The translations under genes and the position numbers were made by a program. Below are positions 22,945 to 32,095 of a DNA stretch of 64,000 nucleotides, piece by piece. Source of the DNA: JBOGNO01 sp050747245 (GTDB lineage Bacteria; Acidobacteriota; Terriglobia; Acidiferrales; UBA7541); the NCBI GenBank assembly GCA_050747245.1, contig JBOGNO010000001.1:124001-188000 (forward strand), given 5' to 3'. Within the stretch, counting starts at the first letter, position 1; each line of letters starts with the position of its first letter. The notes below the pieces were generated by a model. The model searched no databases, had not been told where the DNA came from, and worked only from the letters and a program-made list of their open reading frames with translations.

Positions 22945-23571
22945 CTAGTAGAGCGTGGTCTGTTGCACGAGCGGGAGAATCTGGTGCACGTCGGCGAGCA
23001 TTTGCGCGTTCCACTTGGGCCCGGAATCGCTGGCGAGAAATTTTTCGTCGCTGAAGCGGCGGTCGTACTGGACGGCCTTCGTGTACGTTTTGCCGGCCTG
23101 CTCTTTCTGGCCGAGATGAAATTGCGCGAGCGCCATCCCGGCGTAGGAATGCGGGGAATGCGGATCGAGCTTGATGGCGAGCGTCCATTGATCGATCGCT
23201 GAATCGGCGTCGCCCTGTTCGTAGAGAACGTAGGCAAGATAGCAGTGCGCCGTGGCCTGGTACGGATCGATCTCCAGCGCTTTTTGAAATTGCTCCTGAG
23301 CATCCTTCAACTGGCCGGCGCGCAACGCCGGAAGCGCGGCGATGACGTAGGCTTCGGCGAGCGTGGGATCGTCGGCGAGCGCCTTGTGCGCTTCGTCCGC
23401 GGCTTTCTCCATTTTGTAGTCGGCAGCGAAATCGCGCGCCTTGGTCAGATGCGCCTGCGCGCTGATCTTTTTCTTTGCGGCATCATCGGCGCGCAAAGCC
23501 ACGGCGCAAACGCCCGCGAGCAAGACAGAGAAAAACACCGCCGCGAACCTGATAATGAGAATCTGTTTCAT
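22945..23571 (-). CDS. Secreted TPR-repeat protein
   Basis: A 208-residue protein with a signal peptide (KQILIIRFAAVFFSVLLAGVC). Four or five tetratricopeptide units follow, with clear cores ALEIDPYQATAHCYLAYVLYE and AIKLDPHSPHSYAGMALAQFH. The start is ATG 23571 with GGAGG seven bases upstream, overlapping the caspase gene stop (ATGA). TPRs suggest a protein-binding role next to the co-transcribed caspase and M48 peptidase. Confidence 0.85.
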   Translation of the reverse strand: MKQILIIRFAAVFFSVLLAGVCAVALRADDAAKKKISAQAHLTKARDFAADYKMEKAADEAHKALADDPTLAEAYVIAALPALRAGQLKDAQEQFQKALEIDPYQATAHCYLAYVLYEQGDADSAIDQWTLAIKLDPHSPHSYAGMALAQFHLGQKEQAGKTYTKAVQYDRRFSDEKFLASDSGPKWNAQMLADVHQILPLVQQTTLY

Positions 23572-25166
23572 TGCCCACCTCCCGCGCGCCAAAGCGCCGC
23601 CTCAAGAAAATCCGCCGGCTGCGGAAATAACTTCGCAGCAACCGGCGCGCCGTTCAATAAAAGACCGCGAGAACTGCCGGCAAGCGCAGTAGGACTCTGA
23701 GCGCCATTTGTCGCCGCGGCAACATTTTTGCGGACGTAATCGAAGAGTTTGCCGACCGTAACCTGATGGTCGTGGTTGGAGTCCGCGGCGCCCTTCATTC
23801 CTTCGAGCAGGAAATAGGTGAACACGCCGTGGCCGCCGCCCCAGCGGTCGGACTCCTGCGAAAACTGATTCACCTCGCTGGCGGTGATGATGGCGTGCTT
23901 CTGGCCGTAGCCCGCGTGAGTCCAGCTCTGGTTCGAGAGATTCGGGAGCCCCTCACCCAGCCCGGCGCTGTGGCACGCATCGATAAAGCTGACTAGATTT
24001 CCTTGCACCGTGCGCTCGAGGGCCGGCTCAATTTCCCACATGGGCACGGCTGTGCCGCCCATGTTGTTGATGTCCGTGTCGTAGCTCAGTAAGTAGAGAT
24101 TTTGCGGGCGGCGCGGATCCGGAGCGCCGTGGCCGGCAAAATAGAAAAACACCAAATCGTTCGCCTGCGGCTTGGTGAGAAAAGTGAGCAGCGCCGTGCG
24201 GATGTTCGCAGAGGTGGCATTTTCGTTCACGAGATATTGCACATGATCCGGCGGAAATCGTCCGCCATTCGGATCTATCAGAAAATCGCGAACCGACGCA
24301 GCATCGCGGTCCGCATATCTCAAATTAATTCGGCGGTCCTGGTATTTGGAGACGCCGATGATCACGGCATAGCGCTGGCCGGTGGCGTGTGCGCCCTGAA
24401 CCACGGGAATCGTCACCTGCGTCTTGTTGTTCGCGTCATCGGTGGCTGTCAATTGGATCGTGGACTGGCCGGAGCTGACGGGGACGCGCGCTGTGAAGGC
24501 GAAGACCTTGCCGGTATCTCCGGTGACAAGCTTAAGACCGCGTGCACCGGCGGGCGCGTCGCCCGGCTTCAGTGCCACGGCGCGGCCTTCGACGAGGAGC
24601 TTCGGCGAAGAATGCGCGGTCTCCACCACGCCGCGCACCTCAACCATCGCGGCATGCTCAACGGGACCCTCGGGCGTGAGGAGTTCGATGACCGGCGGCT
24701 TTTCACCGGAGCGCGCGGCATTTGTTTCCACCTGAATTTCACGCAGCGACTGCTCTCCGCCTACGTCGAGAAGAAAGCTCGCATACCAGAACCTGCCGTA
24801 AATGGATTGCGCCCAGATTTCCACGGCGTTCCGCCCGGAATGAAGCAGAAAGCCCGGGCGAAAGTAGAGGTCGAGGGCGCAGAGGATTCCGTCGCTCTCC
24901 GTCCCCACGGTCATGATGGTGTTGGCAGCTTCGCCGTTCAACCGCACGTGAATCTGGCCGTAGGAAACTTCATCGGGCGTCTTGTGGATGTGCAGGAGTA
25001 TCCGGCTGACGAACGCGCTGGAAAGCGTGACCGTCGAATTCTCCTGCACATCTTGATGAAGCTCCGGCATCTCCAGCAAAAACACGCCCGCGGCATTTCC
25101 CTGCGGGGACGCCCCGGAAAGGGAAACGGCCCAAAGTATTGCCGCGAGCGTGGCAAGACGCTTCAT
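23568..25166 (-). CDS. Secreted caspase-family (C14) peptidase
   Basis: A 532-residue exported metacaspase/caspase-like protein. It has a signal peptide (LATLAAILWAVSLSGASPQG), an N-terminal beta-rich region to about residue 255 with a Bacterial-Ig-like segment, then the caspase fold. The catalytic dyad is His346 (FYFAGHGAPD) and Cys398 (FIDACHSAG). YAVIIGVSKYQD opens the domain. It lies between an M48 protease (12 bases upstream) and a TPR gene (four-base overlap), so the three form one transcription unit. The substrate is unknown. Confidence 0.9.
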   Translation of the reverse strand: MKRLATLAAILWAVSLSGASPQGNAAGVFLLEMPELHQDVQENSTVTLSSAFVSRILLHIHKTPDEVSYGQIHVRLNGEAANTIMTVGTESDGILCALDLYFRPGFLLHSGRNAVEIWAQSIYGRFWYASFLLDVGGEQSLREIQVETNAARSGEKPPVIELLTPEGPVEHAAMVEVRGVVETAHSSPKLLVEGRAVALKPGDAPAGARGLKLVTGDTGKVFAFTARVPVSSGQSTIQLTATDDANNKTQVTIPVVQGAHATGQRYAVIIGVSKYQDRRINLRYADRDAASVRDFLIDPNGGRFPPDHVQYLVNENATSANIRTALLTFLTKPQANDLVFFYFAGHGAPDPRRPQNLYLLSYDTDINNMGGTAVPMWEIEPALERTVQGNLVSFIDACHSAGLGEGLPNLSNQSWTHAGYGQKHAIITASEVNQFSQESDRWGGGHGVFTYFLLEGMKGAADSNHDHQVTVGKLFDYVRKNVAAATNGAQSPTALAGSSRGLLLNGAPVAAKLFPQPADFLEAALWRAGGGQ

Positions 25167-25178
25167 GCCAGCAGCTGT

Positions 25179-26912
25179 TTAGTCCGTACCAGCCGGCTTC
25201 TTCGCCGCCGGTTTGGGACGCGTGGGAGTAGGCGTCTGTGTAGCGGGCGCCCGCGACTGTGACTGAGCGGGGCCCAGCACAGAGGGCGGCTCCGAAACCT
25301 GGACAACATTGGCCACGGGCCGCCGCCCCCAGTTGTCGTCGCCAGTGAGCGAGAGATAGTCGTAAAGGATGCGCATGTTTACAGGAAATCCGACAGGCAC
25401 TGCACCCGCGTGCTCGAGCTTGTACATTTCCGTGTAAATTTTAATCTCCTTTTGCGCTTCGGGATAGTTTGAGGGATCGCCATTCTGCAACAGGGAGAGA
25501 GCGCGCTCGAGATGCGGCTGCGGAAAGCTGGTGCGGCCGGTGTCGAGCTGAATGGCCTGCTGGAAATTGTCCATGGCCTTTTGCGCCTCCGCTGGGTCGC
25601 GCGCCGTGAGCTTGTAGACCTCCCCCAGATAAAGATGAGCGACTGGATCGGTCGAACGTAAAGCCACGGCCTCCTCGAGATTCTGGCGAGCCTCGTCGAA
25701 CAAATCGTAATCCAGGGCCATTATGCCGTTGTCGCGCTTCACTTCGGCTACAAGCAAAGCGAAATTGGGCGTCGCTGCCATCAATCCCTGTTTGCTCTGC
25801 GCGTCAATATCCGCCTTCATCGCCCCAGTGATGATCGACTGGATGTGCTGGCGGCGGGCCAGAAGATTTTCGAGCCGGCCGTAATGGAATCCCATTCCTA
25901 CGCGATCGTCGCGGTGGATGGTCGTTTCAAGGGTCACGAAAACCTTGGGCGCTTCGCGGACGTCGAAGCGGTGGTCGAGAGTATCTTTGAGCGCGTACTC
26001 ATCGGCGTCGTTTTCTTCCACGCTGCTCCAGTCCGTGAACTTCGGCTGATGCAGAGCGAGGACGATATTCGTCACCATCTGCACGCCCCCGTACCCAAGC
26101 GTCGCCCCACCGAGCGCGCCCAGGCCGCCGCCTCTGGCGCCACCGGCGACTGCGCCGATGCCGCCTGCGACGGCACCCAAAATCATTCCCTTTTTCTTGA
26201 TGGACTTTACCTTGTCTACTTCAAGGAGCTGCTGCAGGACTTCGCCACGCGTCTGCAAGTACAGATGCTTGTGCTCCACGTGGCCGATCTCGTGCGCGAG
26301 GACATAAGCCATTTGCGCTTCGTTGTCCATCATCGCCACCAGGCCGGTGGTGACGTAGATGCTGCCGGTGCTGAATGCCCACGCGTCCGGCCGCGGGTCA
26401 TACACGATGCGGAAGGCATAGAGTTGCTCGGAATCTTTCGGCACCAGCGATTGTCCGAGCTTGTTGAGATAGTCCTGCAGCATTGGATTGGGATAGAAGA
26501 AGCAGGGAGCGATGTTGAACGAGTGGGCCTTCTCCACTTCCTCCATGCGTTTTTCGCGATAGAGTTCCTCGATAGTGGCCTTCACTTCGGGCTTCTGCGC
26601 CAGCTCTTCCATGTGGTTCTTTTCTTCCTGCGTGAATTCGGGCGGCTGGTGGCTCTGCATGGCGAGCACCCCTTTAATCAGAGCCTCGCGCTCACCACCC
26701 TCGGACTGGTAGGCATTCATGATTTGCTCGAACATATTGCCGAAGCGCTGGGCGCGCTGCGTGATCTGGGCTTCGCCCACAACGCCGCCGCCCGCATCCC
26801 GGCAGGGATCTTCCAGCCGGTCGCGGGATCCCTGCGCGCGCGCCGCATCCGGGAGCATCACAGCAGCCGCCACGGCGCAGACGGTCAAAGAAAGAATCAA
26901 ACGAATCTTCAT
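25179..26912 (-). CDS. Exported M48-family metallopeptidase with TPR-like C-terminus
   Basis: A 577-residue protein starting at MKIRLILSLTVCAVAA (ATG 26912, GGAGAG upstream) with a signal peptide. The zinc site is HEIGH at residues 207-211, with a third ligand in VEENDADEYALK. A Gly-rich hydrophobic stretch lies at about residues 235-270 (GAVAGGIGAVAGGARGGG). The C-terminal part is helical with TPR-like ALRSTDPVAHLYLGEVY, ending in a Pro/Thr-rich tail. BepA-like members of this family process outer-membrane proteins. It is divergent from the DUF4384 gene and first in the caspase operon. Confidence 0.9.
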   Translation of the reverse strand: MKIRLILSLTVCAVAAAVMLPDAARAQGSRDRLEDPCRDAGGGVVGEAQITQRAQRFGNMFEQIMNAYQSEGGEREALIKGVLAMQSHQPPEFTQEEKNHMEELAQKPEVKATIEELYREKRMEEVEKAHSFNIAPCFFYPNPMLQDYLNKLGQSLVPKDSEQLYAFRIVYDPRPDAWAFSTGSIYVTTGLVAMMDNEAQMAYVLAHEIGHVEHKHLYLQTRGEVLQQLLEVDKVKSIKKKGMILGAVAGGIGAVAGGARGGGLGALGGATLGYGGVQMVTNIVLALHQPKFTDWSSVEENDADEYALKDTLDHRFDVREAPKVFVTLETTIHRDDRVGMGFHYGRLENLLARRQHIQSIITGAMKADIDAQSKQGLMAATPNFALLVAEVKRDNGIMALDYDLFDEARQNLEEAVALRSTDPVAHLYLGEVYKLTARDPAEAQKAMDNFQQAIQLDTGRTSFPQPHLERALSLLQNGDPSNYPEAQKEIKIYTEMYKLEHAGAVPVGFPVNMRILYDYLSLTGDDNWGRRPVANVVQVSEPPSVLGPAQSQSRAPATQTPTPTRPKPAAKKPAGTD

Positions 26913-27051
26913 GGCCTCTCTCCTTTTTTCCGAAACGCAAAATGGCTGGGACAAATTCTCTCCGGCGGGAAGGGGGATTCGGTCTGCGTGTCGTGGGATC
27001 GCGAGCGGTTCGTCGAATTTTTCGCACCCTCCACATTCCCAAACGGCATCC

Positions 27052-27080
27052 TAGACGCCGCACAAAATTGGGCTTATTAT
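27052..27080 (+). promoter_or_regulatory. Candidate promoter of the DUF4384 operon
   Basis: TAGACG (27052-27057) and TATTAT (27075-27080) are 17 bases apart. The start of transcription would lie only about six bases before the ATG at 27092, so the transcript would be nearly leaderless. Sequence match is moderate. Confidence 0.3.
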
Positions 27081-27091
27081 TCGGATACGCC

Positions 27092-27886
27092 ATGAGCAAG
27101 TCAAGCCGCATCGGAGGCAAACTGCAATCAGTTTGGCGGGTGCCAACGTTTCTGCTCGCCGGCCTCGCGCTGATTCTTTGCGCGCAGTCCAGCGCGGCTG
27201 CACGACAGGATCAGTCCGATTCGGGCGTCCGCGGGATTTTCATTGAGAGCCGCCCCACAAAGACACCGCCTCCCAGCGGAAAAGTAAAGCCCTCCACGCA
27301 CGTGGGCTCGGCGCAACTGGGTTTCGGCTACACGCTGTTCTTGGATGACCCGGCGGGGCCGAAGCGGGCCGACCCGCAGACGGTCTTCCACAGCGGCGAT
27401 GGCGTGCGCCTGCTGATTGAAACGAATCGCGACGCGTACCTCTACGTTTTTCATCAAGAAGGCAGCGAACCTGCGACGCTGCTTTATCCCGCACAGCAGC
27501 TCCGTAGCGGAGAGAATCGCGTCGGCGCTCACCAACCTTCGTTCATTCCGGGCTCGGCATGGTTTCAATTCGACAATAATCCGGGCGAAGAGAAACTCAC
27601 GCTGATCGTGAGCGAGAAACCTCTCCCGGGTGTCCCCCGCGGGGCGGGCTTGACCGCGAGCGGCTACCAGCTGACGACCGAACAATTGGATCATCTAATC
27701 GCCACGGCGCAACCGTCGAGCGAGGCCGGCTCTTCCGACGAAGGCAAGCCGATTAGCGCAGCCGAAGGCACTCGCGGACTGATTCTCACCGAAACCGATC
27801 CAGCTCCTTCGAAAATCGTGATGACAAAAACCAAGACCGCCGGGCCCGGTTGGGTGGTTGCCCGGCTTTCCCTGACGCATCGCTGA
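27092..27886 (+). CDS. Exported DUF4384 protein
   Basis: A 264-residue protein from ATG 27092. A hydrophobic signal (FLLAGLALILCAQSSAAA) is followed by the DUF4384 domain: SGDGVRLLIETNRDAYLYVF, LLYPAQQ, WFQFDNNPGEEKLTLIVSEKPL. DUF4384 domains often accompany caspase-like peptidases; here the caspase gene lies in the divergent operon. The stop overlaps the start of the cyclase gene by one base (TGATG). Confidence 0.85.
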   Translation: MSKSSRIGGKLQSVWRVPTFLLAGLALILCAQSSAAARQDQSDSGVRGIFIESRPTKTPPPSGKVKPSTHVGSAQLGFGYTLFLDDPAGPKRADPQTVFHSGDGVRLLIETNRDAYLYVFHQEGSEPATLLYPAQQLRSGENRVGAHQPSFIPGSAWFQFDNNPGEEKLTLIVSEKPLPGVPRGAGLTASGYQLTTEQLDHLIATAQPSSEAGSSDEGKPISAAEGTRGLILTETDPAPSKIVMTKTKTAGPGWVVARLSLTHR

Positions 27887-29133
27887 TGCCCCAGCCGGAC
27901 TCCAGTTCATCCGCTGAGAGCCGCACGCCGCTCGGCATTCTCTTCACCGACATCGTCGGTTCCAGCGAGTATTTCGCCAAACGCGGCGACACCGCAGGAA
28001 TGAACCTCGTCTCACGGCACAACGCCCTCCTTTTTCCGGTGGTGAAATCGGCGGGCGGGCGCGTCGTGAAAACCATCGGTGATTCGATCCTCGCGACGTT
28101 CGAAAACCTCGGTCAGGCGGTGCGCTGCGCGTGGGCCATGCAGCAAGCGCTGCTGAAATACAACGATTCCGCGCCCGAGGAAGAAAAAATCAACGTGCGC
28201 ATCGGTGTGCACTACGGCCTGGTCTTCGAACGCACAGGTGACGTCTTCGGCGACGCCGTGAATATGGGCGAACGAGTGAAATCCAAGGCCTCGGGCGGGC
28301 AGGTTTTCCTCTCGCGGGTGGTTCGAGACATGCTGCGCGCCGATCCGCTGATCCAAGTCAAGTCCATGGGACTCGTAGAACTAAAAGGCTCTCCCGAACC
28401 CATCGAACTTTATCAGCTCGTTTTGGCGCCGATGCCGCAGGCGGTGCAGCAGGCTGTCGCTCCCCCGAGTCGCAAGAATTTCGGTTGGATCGCTGGTGCA
28501 GTCGCGGCAGGAGTGCTGGTGCTGGCTCTCGTTGGCTGGCGCGTATTTCGCTCCGCCCGCGCGACACAAGCAGGCAACCAAGCAGATTCGAATAATTCGA
28601 CGCAGGCTGCGGATACTTCCTCCAAGCCCATTGCCGTGGCAAACGTCTCTCTGCGCTACAGTCCCGCGGGCGGAACAACCTCCGATGTGCTCCCCGTCGG
28701 TGCCGTCTTCCACTCCGGCGATAAATTTCAGATTTCAATTCAGCCGCTTCGATCGATTTGTCTTTACGCCGCGCTGTTCGACGCCTCTAAGCAGAATTTT
28801 GATCTTTTTTTCCCGGAGAAAGAAACCATTGAACCGCTCGAAGCCGGCCAGCCTTTTACCATGCCCCAAGAACATGAGGTCATCACGCTCGATAAAAATC
28901 CGAAGATGGAGCGGGTTCTCCTGATTCTTTCTCAAAATCCCATCCCGCAGCTTGCCGGGTTGGCCCGTTCGGGAAAGAGCGATGACGCCTCACTCGTCGA
29001 TATCCTCGAAAAAGTAAGAACCGAAGCCTCCGCGCACGCAACATTCGTTCCCGGCCCCGGGCCGGGAATGAATATCGAAGCGTCGCTAGGTTCGCACCCG
29101 GCCTGGCTTGAACTGCATATCGACCATCGTTGA
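27886..29133 (+). CDS. Class III nucleotide cyclase fused to a periplasmic DUF4384 domain
   Basis: 415 residues with three parts. Residues 15-180 are a class III adenylate/guanylate cyclase domain: first metal Asp22 in FTDIVGSSEYF, second in TIGDSILATFE, then GVHYGLV and GDAVNMGERV with the transition-state Asn and Arg. Residues about 198-218 are a membrane helix (WIAGAVAAGVLVLALVGW). The C-terminal half is a DUF4384 domain (VFHSGDKFQISIQPLRSICLYAA, ERVLLILSQNPIP). This suggests an outside DUF4384 sensor controlling a cytoplasmic cyclase. It is coupled to the preceding DUF4384 gene. Confidence 0.87.
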   Translation: MPQPDSSSSAESRTPLGILFTDIVGSSEYFAKRGDTAGMNLVSRHNALLFPVVKSAGGRVVKTIGDSILATFENLGQAVRCAWAMQQALLKYNDSAPEEEKINVRIGVHYGLVFERTGDVFGDAVNMGERVKSKASGGQVFLSRVVRDMLRADPLIQVKSMGLVELKGSPEPIELYQLVLAPMPQAVQQAVAPPSRKNFGWIAGAVAAGVLVLALVGWRVFRSARATQAGNQADSNNSTQAADTSSKPIAVANVSLRYSPAGGTTSDVLPVGAVFHSGDKFQISIQPLRSICLYAALFDASKQNFDLFFPEKETIEPLEAGQPFTMPQEHEVITLDKNPKMERVLLILSQNPIPQLAGLARSGKSDDASLVDILEKVRTEASAHATFVPGPGPGMNIEASLGSHPAWLELHIDHR

Positions 29134-29158
29134 GCCCCCGTAACGACTCCGCCACAGG

Positions 29159-29182
29159 TAGTACTTTGGTTTCATGGTACTA
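29159..29182. promoter_or_regulatory. Inverted repeat TAGTAC-N12-GTACTA
   Basis: Six-base arms at 29159-29164 and 29177-29182 flank a 12-base centre in the 68-bp gap between the cyclase and HD-GYP genes. It could be an operator or an RNA hairpin in the intercistronic region. Confidence 0.3.
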
Positions 29183-29201
29183 GGCCTTTCGGTTCCCTAG
29201 C

Positions 29202-31061
29202 ATGGAAGGTTCTGGCCCGCCCATGCTGAAACGCTTTCTAGAATTGCTGCAATGGAATCGCGCAAAGGAGTGGCTGGCGCGACTGCCCTGGCAGCGTCTG
29301 CAAGCACTGGTTCCCGACCGTTTGCGGTTACGCAGATTGCGAATTCTGTGGATCGTTCTGGCCGCGCTGCTGCTCGTCAGCGTGTTCCCTCTCTGGCTCT
29401 ATCACCGGCAGGTGCTTGCGCTGAGTGAAGAAAAATTACAAGACACGGAGCGCTTGCAGCAAACCGAGGTGACCCGCTCGCTCGCAGGAGAGGTTCTGCA
29501 ATATCAAGCGGGCTTGCAGGATCAACTGCTCACGCAGCGGCAATTGCTGGCGCTCACTGGATGGATTCAGGACGTCGAGGACCCGGCCGTGGGCCCTCCC
29601 CTGACTCGCTTGTTGCAGAGCTTTGTCGAGAACAATTCCAGCATTCTTTACGTTACCGCGGTGGGAAAGGACGCGCGCGGACAATCGGCGGGGCGCTACG
29701 CCGTGGACCAGGATCCTTTCGTGGAAATGGCCCTGAAGCGCGCTTTCACCGCGAGCCTCCAGGGCTTGAATTCCACCAGCAGCACGTTTGCCTACGGCCA
29801 TGACAATCGTCCCGCGCTGGTGGTTTCCGTTCCCTTACTTTCCGGGGGCCAGTTCACGGGAATGCTGGCCGCCGTGGTTTCGCTCGACCGCATCATGAAG
29901 CGCCTGCGCGATACGAGCGTGCGCGACCGCACCGTCTACGTCGTGGACGGCTACGGCCTCATCATCGCCTATCCCGATACCACGGAAATGGTCCCCGGCC
30001 GGGACGTCTCCGCCATGTTTCTCGTCGTCCGCCGTTTTGAGGACCTTCCCAAAGAACTTCATGCCACGGAGACCATGCAGTTCAACATCGCCGATCATTC
30101 CAAGAGCGTCGAGATGATCGGAACTTACAGCTCGATCCCGGAATTGCGCTGGGCGGTGATCGCCCAGCGGAGCCTCCAGAAGGCGCGCACGGATGCCGGC
30201 GTCAGCGAGCTCAATTACCAGGCGTTAAAATTCGTGATGGTCGTGATGTTGGCGGCGCTGGCCTTCGGCTATTTCCTCGCGCTCGGAATCACCAGGCCCA
30301 TCCAGGGACTTGTGGTGTCAACGCGCTCGATTAGCCGCGCGGAATTTCATGAGCGTGTCACGGTGCGCGGCGCGGCGGAAATCAGCGAACTGGCGGAAAC
30401 CTTTAATCACATGGCTGGCGATATCGAAGACTATGTCGAGCGCCTAAAACGCGCGGCCGCGGAAAATCGTGAGCTCTTCCTGGGCTCGATCCGCATGCTC
30501 GCCGCGGCCATCGACGAAAAGGATCCCTATACGCGCGGCCATTCCGGACGCGTCGCCAAGTATTCACTCATCATGGGAGAGGCGCTCGGCCTGAATGCAG
30601 AGGAGCTGGACCGGCTACGCATTGCCGCGCTGCTTCACGATGTGGGAAAAATCGGCGTGGACGACCGCATTCTGAAAAAGCCGGGGAAACTGACGGACGA
30701 TGAGTTCGAGCAGATGAAACAGCATACGGTGAAAGGCGCAAACATCATGCGCCCCGTGCCGCAGCTCAAGGACATGCTGCCGGGAATCGAGCTTCATCAC
30801 GAACAGGTCAACGGCGGCGGCTACCCCTACGGTTTGCGCGGCGAAGAAATTCCACTGATGCCGCGAATCATTTCGGTTGCGGATACTTTTGATGCCATAA
30901 CCACGAATCGCCCCTATCAATCGGCCATGGAAACGGATTTTGCGATCGATCGCATTCGCGCTCTCGCGGGCACGCGATTCGATCCCGCCGTCGTGGACGC
31001 TCTCGAATCCGCAGTATCCTCAGGCACATTGCGGCCTGCCCCGGCACTCGTCGAGGCCTAA
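29202..31061 (+). CDS. Membrane sensor with Cache, HAMP and HD-GYP domains
   Basis: A 619-residue protein: membrane helix 1 (about residues 48-67), a large periplasmic Cache-like sensor (VVDGYGLIIAYPDT), membrane helix 2 (about 343-363), a HAMP segment (GITRPIQGLVVSTRSISRAEFHERV), a short coiled coil, then HD-GYP. The HD-GYP motifs are intact: TRGHSGRVAKYS, LLHDVGKIGVDDRIL, LHHEQVNGGGYPYGLRG. The predicted activity is c-di-GMP phosphodiesterase. It follows the cyclase gene by 68 bases on the same strand, so cyclic-nucleotide and c-di-GMP signalling may be linked. Confidence 0.93.
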   Translation: MEGSGPPMLKRFLELLQWNRAKEWLARLPWQRLQALVPDRLRLRRLRILWIVLAALLLVSVFPLWLYHRQVLALSEEKLQDTERLQQTEVTRSLAGEVLQYQAGLQDQLLTQRQLLALTGWIQDVEDPAVGPPLTRLLQSFVENNSSILYVTAVGKDARGQSAGRYAVDQDPFVEMALKRAFTASLQGLNSTSSTFAYGHDNRPALVVSVPLLSGGQFTGMLAAVVSLDRIMKRLRDTSVRDRTVYVVDGYGLIIAYPDTTEMVPGRDVSAMFLVVRRFEDLPKELHATETMQFNIADHSKSVEMIGTYSSIPELRWAVIAQRSLQKARTDAGVSELNYQALKFVMVVMLAALAFGYFLALGITRPIQGLVVSTRSISRAEFHERVTVRGAAEISELAETFNHMAGDIEDYVERLKRAAAENRELFLGSIRMLAAAIDEKDPYTRGHSGRVAKYSLIMGEALGLNAEELDRLRIAALLHDVGKIGVDDRILKKPGKLTDDEFEQMKQHTVKGANIMRPVPQLKDMLPGIELHHEQVNGGGYPYGLRGEEIPLMPRIISVADTFDAITTNRPYQSAMETDFAIDRIRALAGTRFDPAVVDALESAVSSGTLRPAPALVEA

Positions 31062-31153
31062 GCTCGCATTCCCGATTGGACGGTTCCCGCTCCATTGCTT
31101 CCTGCGCTCCTCTGCTAGAATGGACATCTCAAATCCAGCGCTGCGTGGATGGC

Positions 31154-32095
31154 ATGATCTCGCTCTTCGGAAAAACGGAACCGACGCTGCTCGAGCGCCT
31201 GAAAAACTCCGTCAGCAAGACGCGGACGGAACTTTCGGCGAAGATCGAGCAGCTTCTTACCGGCGACCGCCCCGTCGATCCCGCGTTGCTCGCGCAACTC
31301 GAAGACGCGCTGCTTTCCGCGGATCTGGGAGTGCAAACGACAAAGGAAGTTCTCGCCGCGCTTCGCCAGCAGGTCAACGAACACGCGCTCGCGGGCGCGG
31401 ACTCGCTCAAGTTGGAACTCAAAAATCAAATCTTGAAAATTCTTTCTGCTTCGCCTCCTCCTGCGAATGGCCATTCCGGTGCCGCGCCGCGTGTCATCTT
31501 CGTCATCGGCGTGAATGGAACAGGCAAGACCACCACGATAGGCAAATTGGCGCATCGCTTCAAGCAGGACGGCCGCACTGTGGTGCTCTGCGCCGCGGAC
31601 ACTTTCCGCGCCGCGGCCATCGAGCAGCTCGAGGTCTGGTCGAAACGCTCTTCGAGCGAGCTTGTGAAACAGAAGCCGGGCGCGGACCCGGCCGCCGTCG
31701 TGTTCGATGCCCTTACCGCGGCGCGCGCGCGCAACGCCGACGTTGTACTTGTGGACACCGCCGGCCGTCTGCACACCAAGTCGAATCTCATGGCCGAGCT
31801 CGAAAAAATGAAACGAGCGGCAGCAAAAATTGTTCCCGGCGCGCCCCACGACGTGCTGCTGGTACTCGACGCCACCACCGGCCAGAACGGCCTGAATCAG
31901 GCGCGCGAGTTCACCAGCCATGTCGGAGTCACCGGTATCGTGCTGACCAAACTGGACGGCACCGCGAAAGGCGGAATCGTCGTGGCCATCGCGCACGAGC
32001 TGGGCTTGCCGATCCGCTTCGTCGGCACCGGCGAACAGGTGGATGACTTGGTTCCCTTCGACGCACAAACCTATGTCAATTCGCTCTTCGACTGA
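31154..32095 (+). CDS. ftsY: Signal recognition particle receptor FtsY
   Basis: SRP receptor GTPase for co-translational membrane targeting. From ATG 31154 it is 313 residues, with the NG domain only and little or no acidic A domain. The N domain is LLSADLGVQTTKEVLAAL. G1 is GVNGTGKTTTIGKLA. G2 region is CAADTFRAAAIEQLEVW. G3 is VDTAGRLHTKSNLM. G4 is TKLDGTAKGG. The C-terminus is FVGTGEQVDDLVPFDAQTYVNSLF. The ribD start lies inside its last codons (23-base overlap). Confidence 0.96.
   Translation: MISLFGKTEPTLLERLKNSVSKTRTELSAKIEQLLTGDRPVDPALLAQLEDALLSADLGVQTTKEVLAALRQQVNEHALAGADSLKLELKNQILKILSASPPPANGHSGAAPRVIFVIGVNGTGKTTTIGKLAHRFKQDGRTVVLCAADTFRAAAIEQLEVWSKRSSSELVKQKPGADPAAVVFDALTAARARNADVVLVDTAGRLHTKSNLMAELEKMKRAAAKIVPGAPHDVLLVLDATTGQNGLNQAREFTSHVGVTGIVLTKLDGTAKGGIVVAIAHELGLPIRFVGTGEQVDDLVPFDAQTYVNSLFD

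Noticed and set aside
25845..27095. A 416-codon plus-strand frame opposite the M48 protease
   Set aside because: The opposite strand has a complete signal peptide and HEIGH site; this frame is its shadow.
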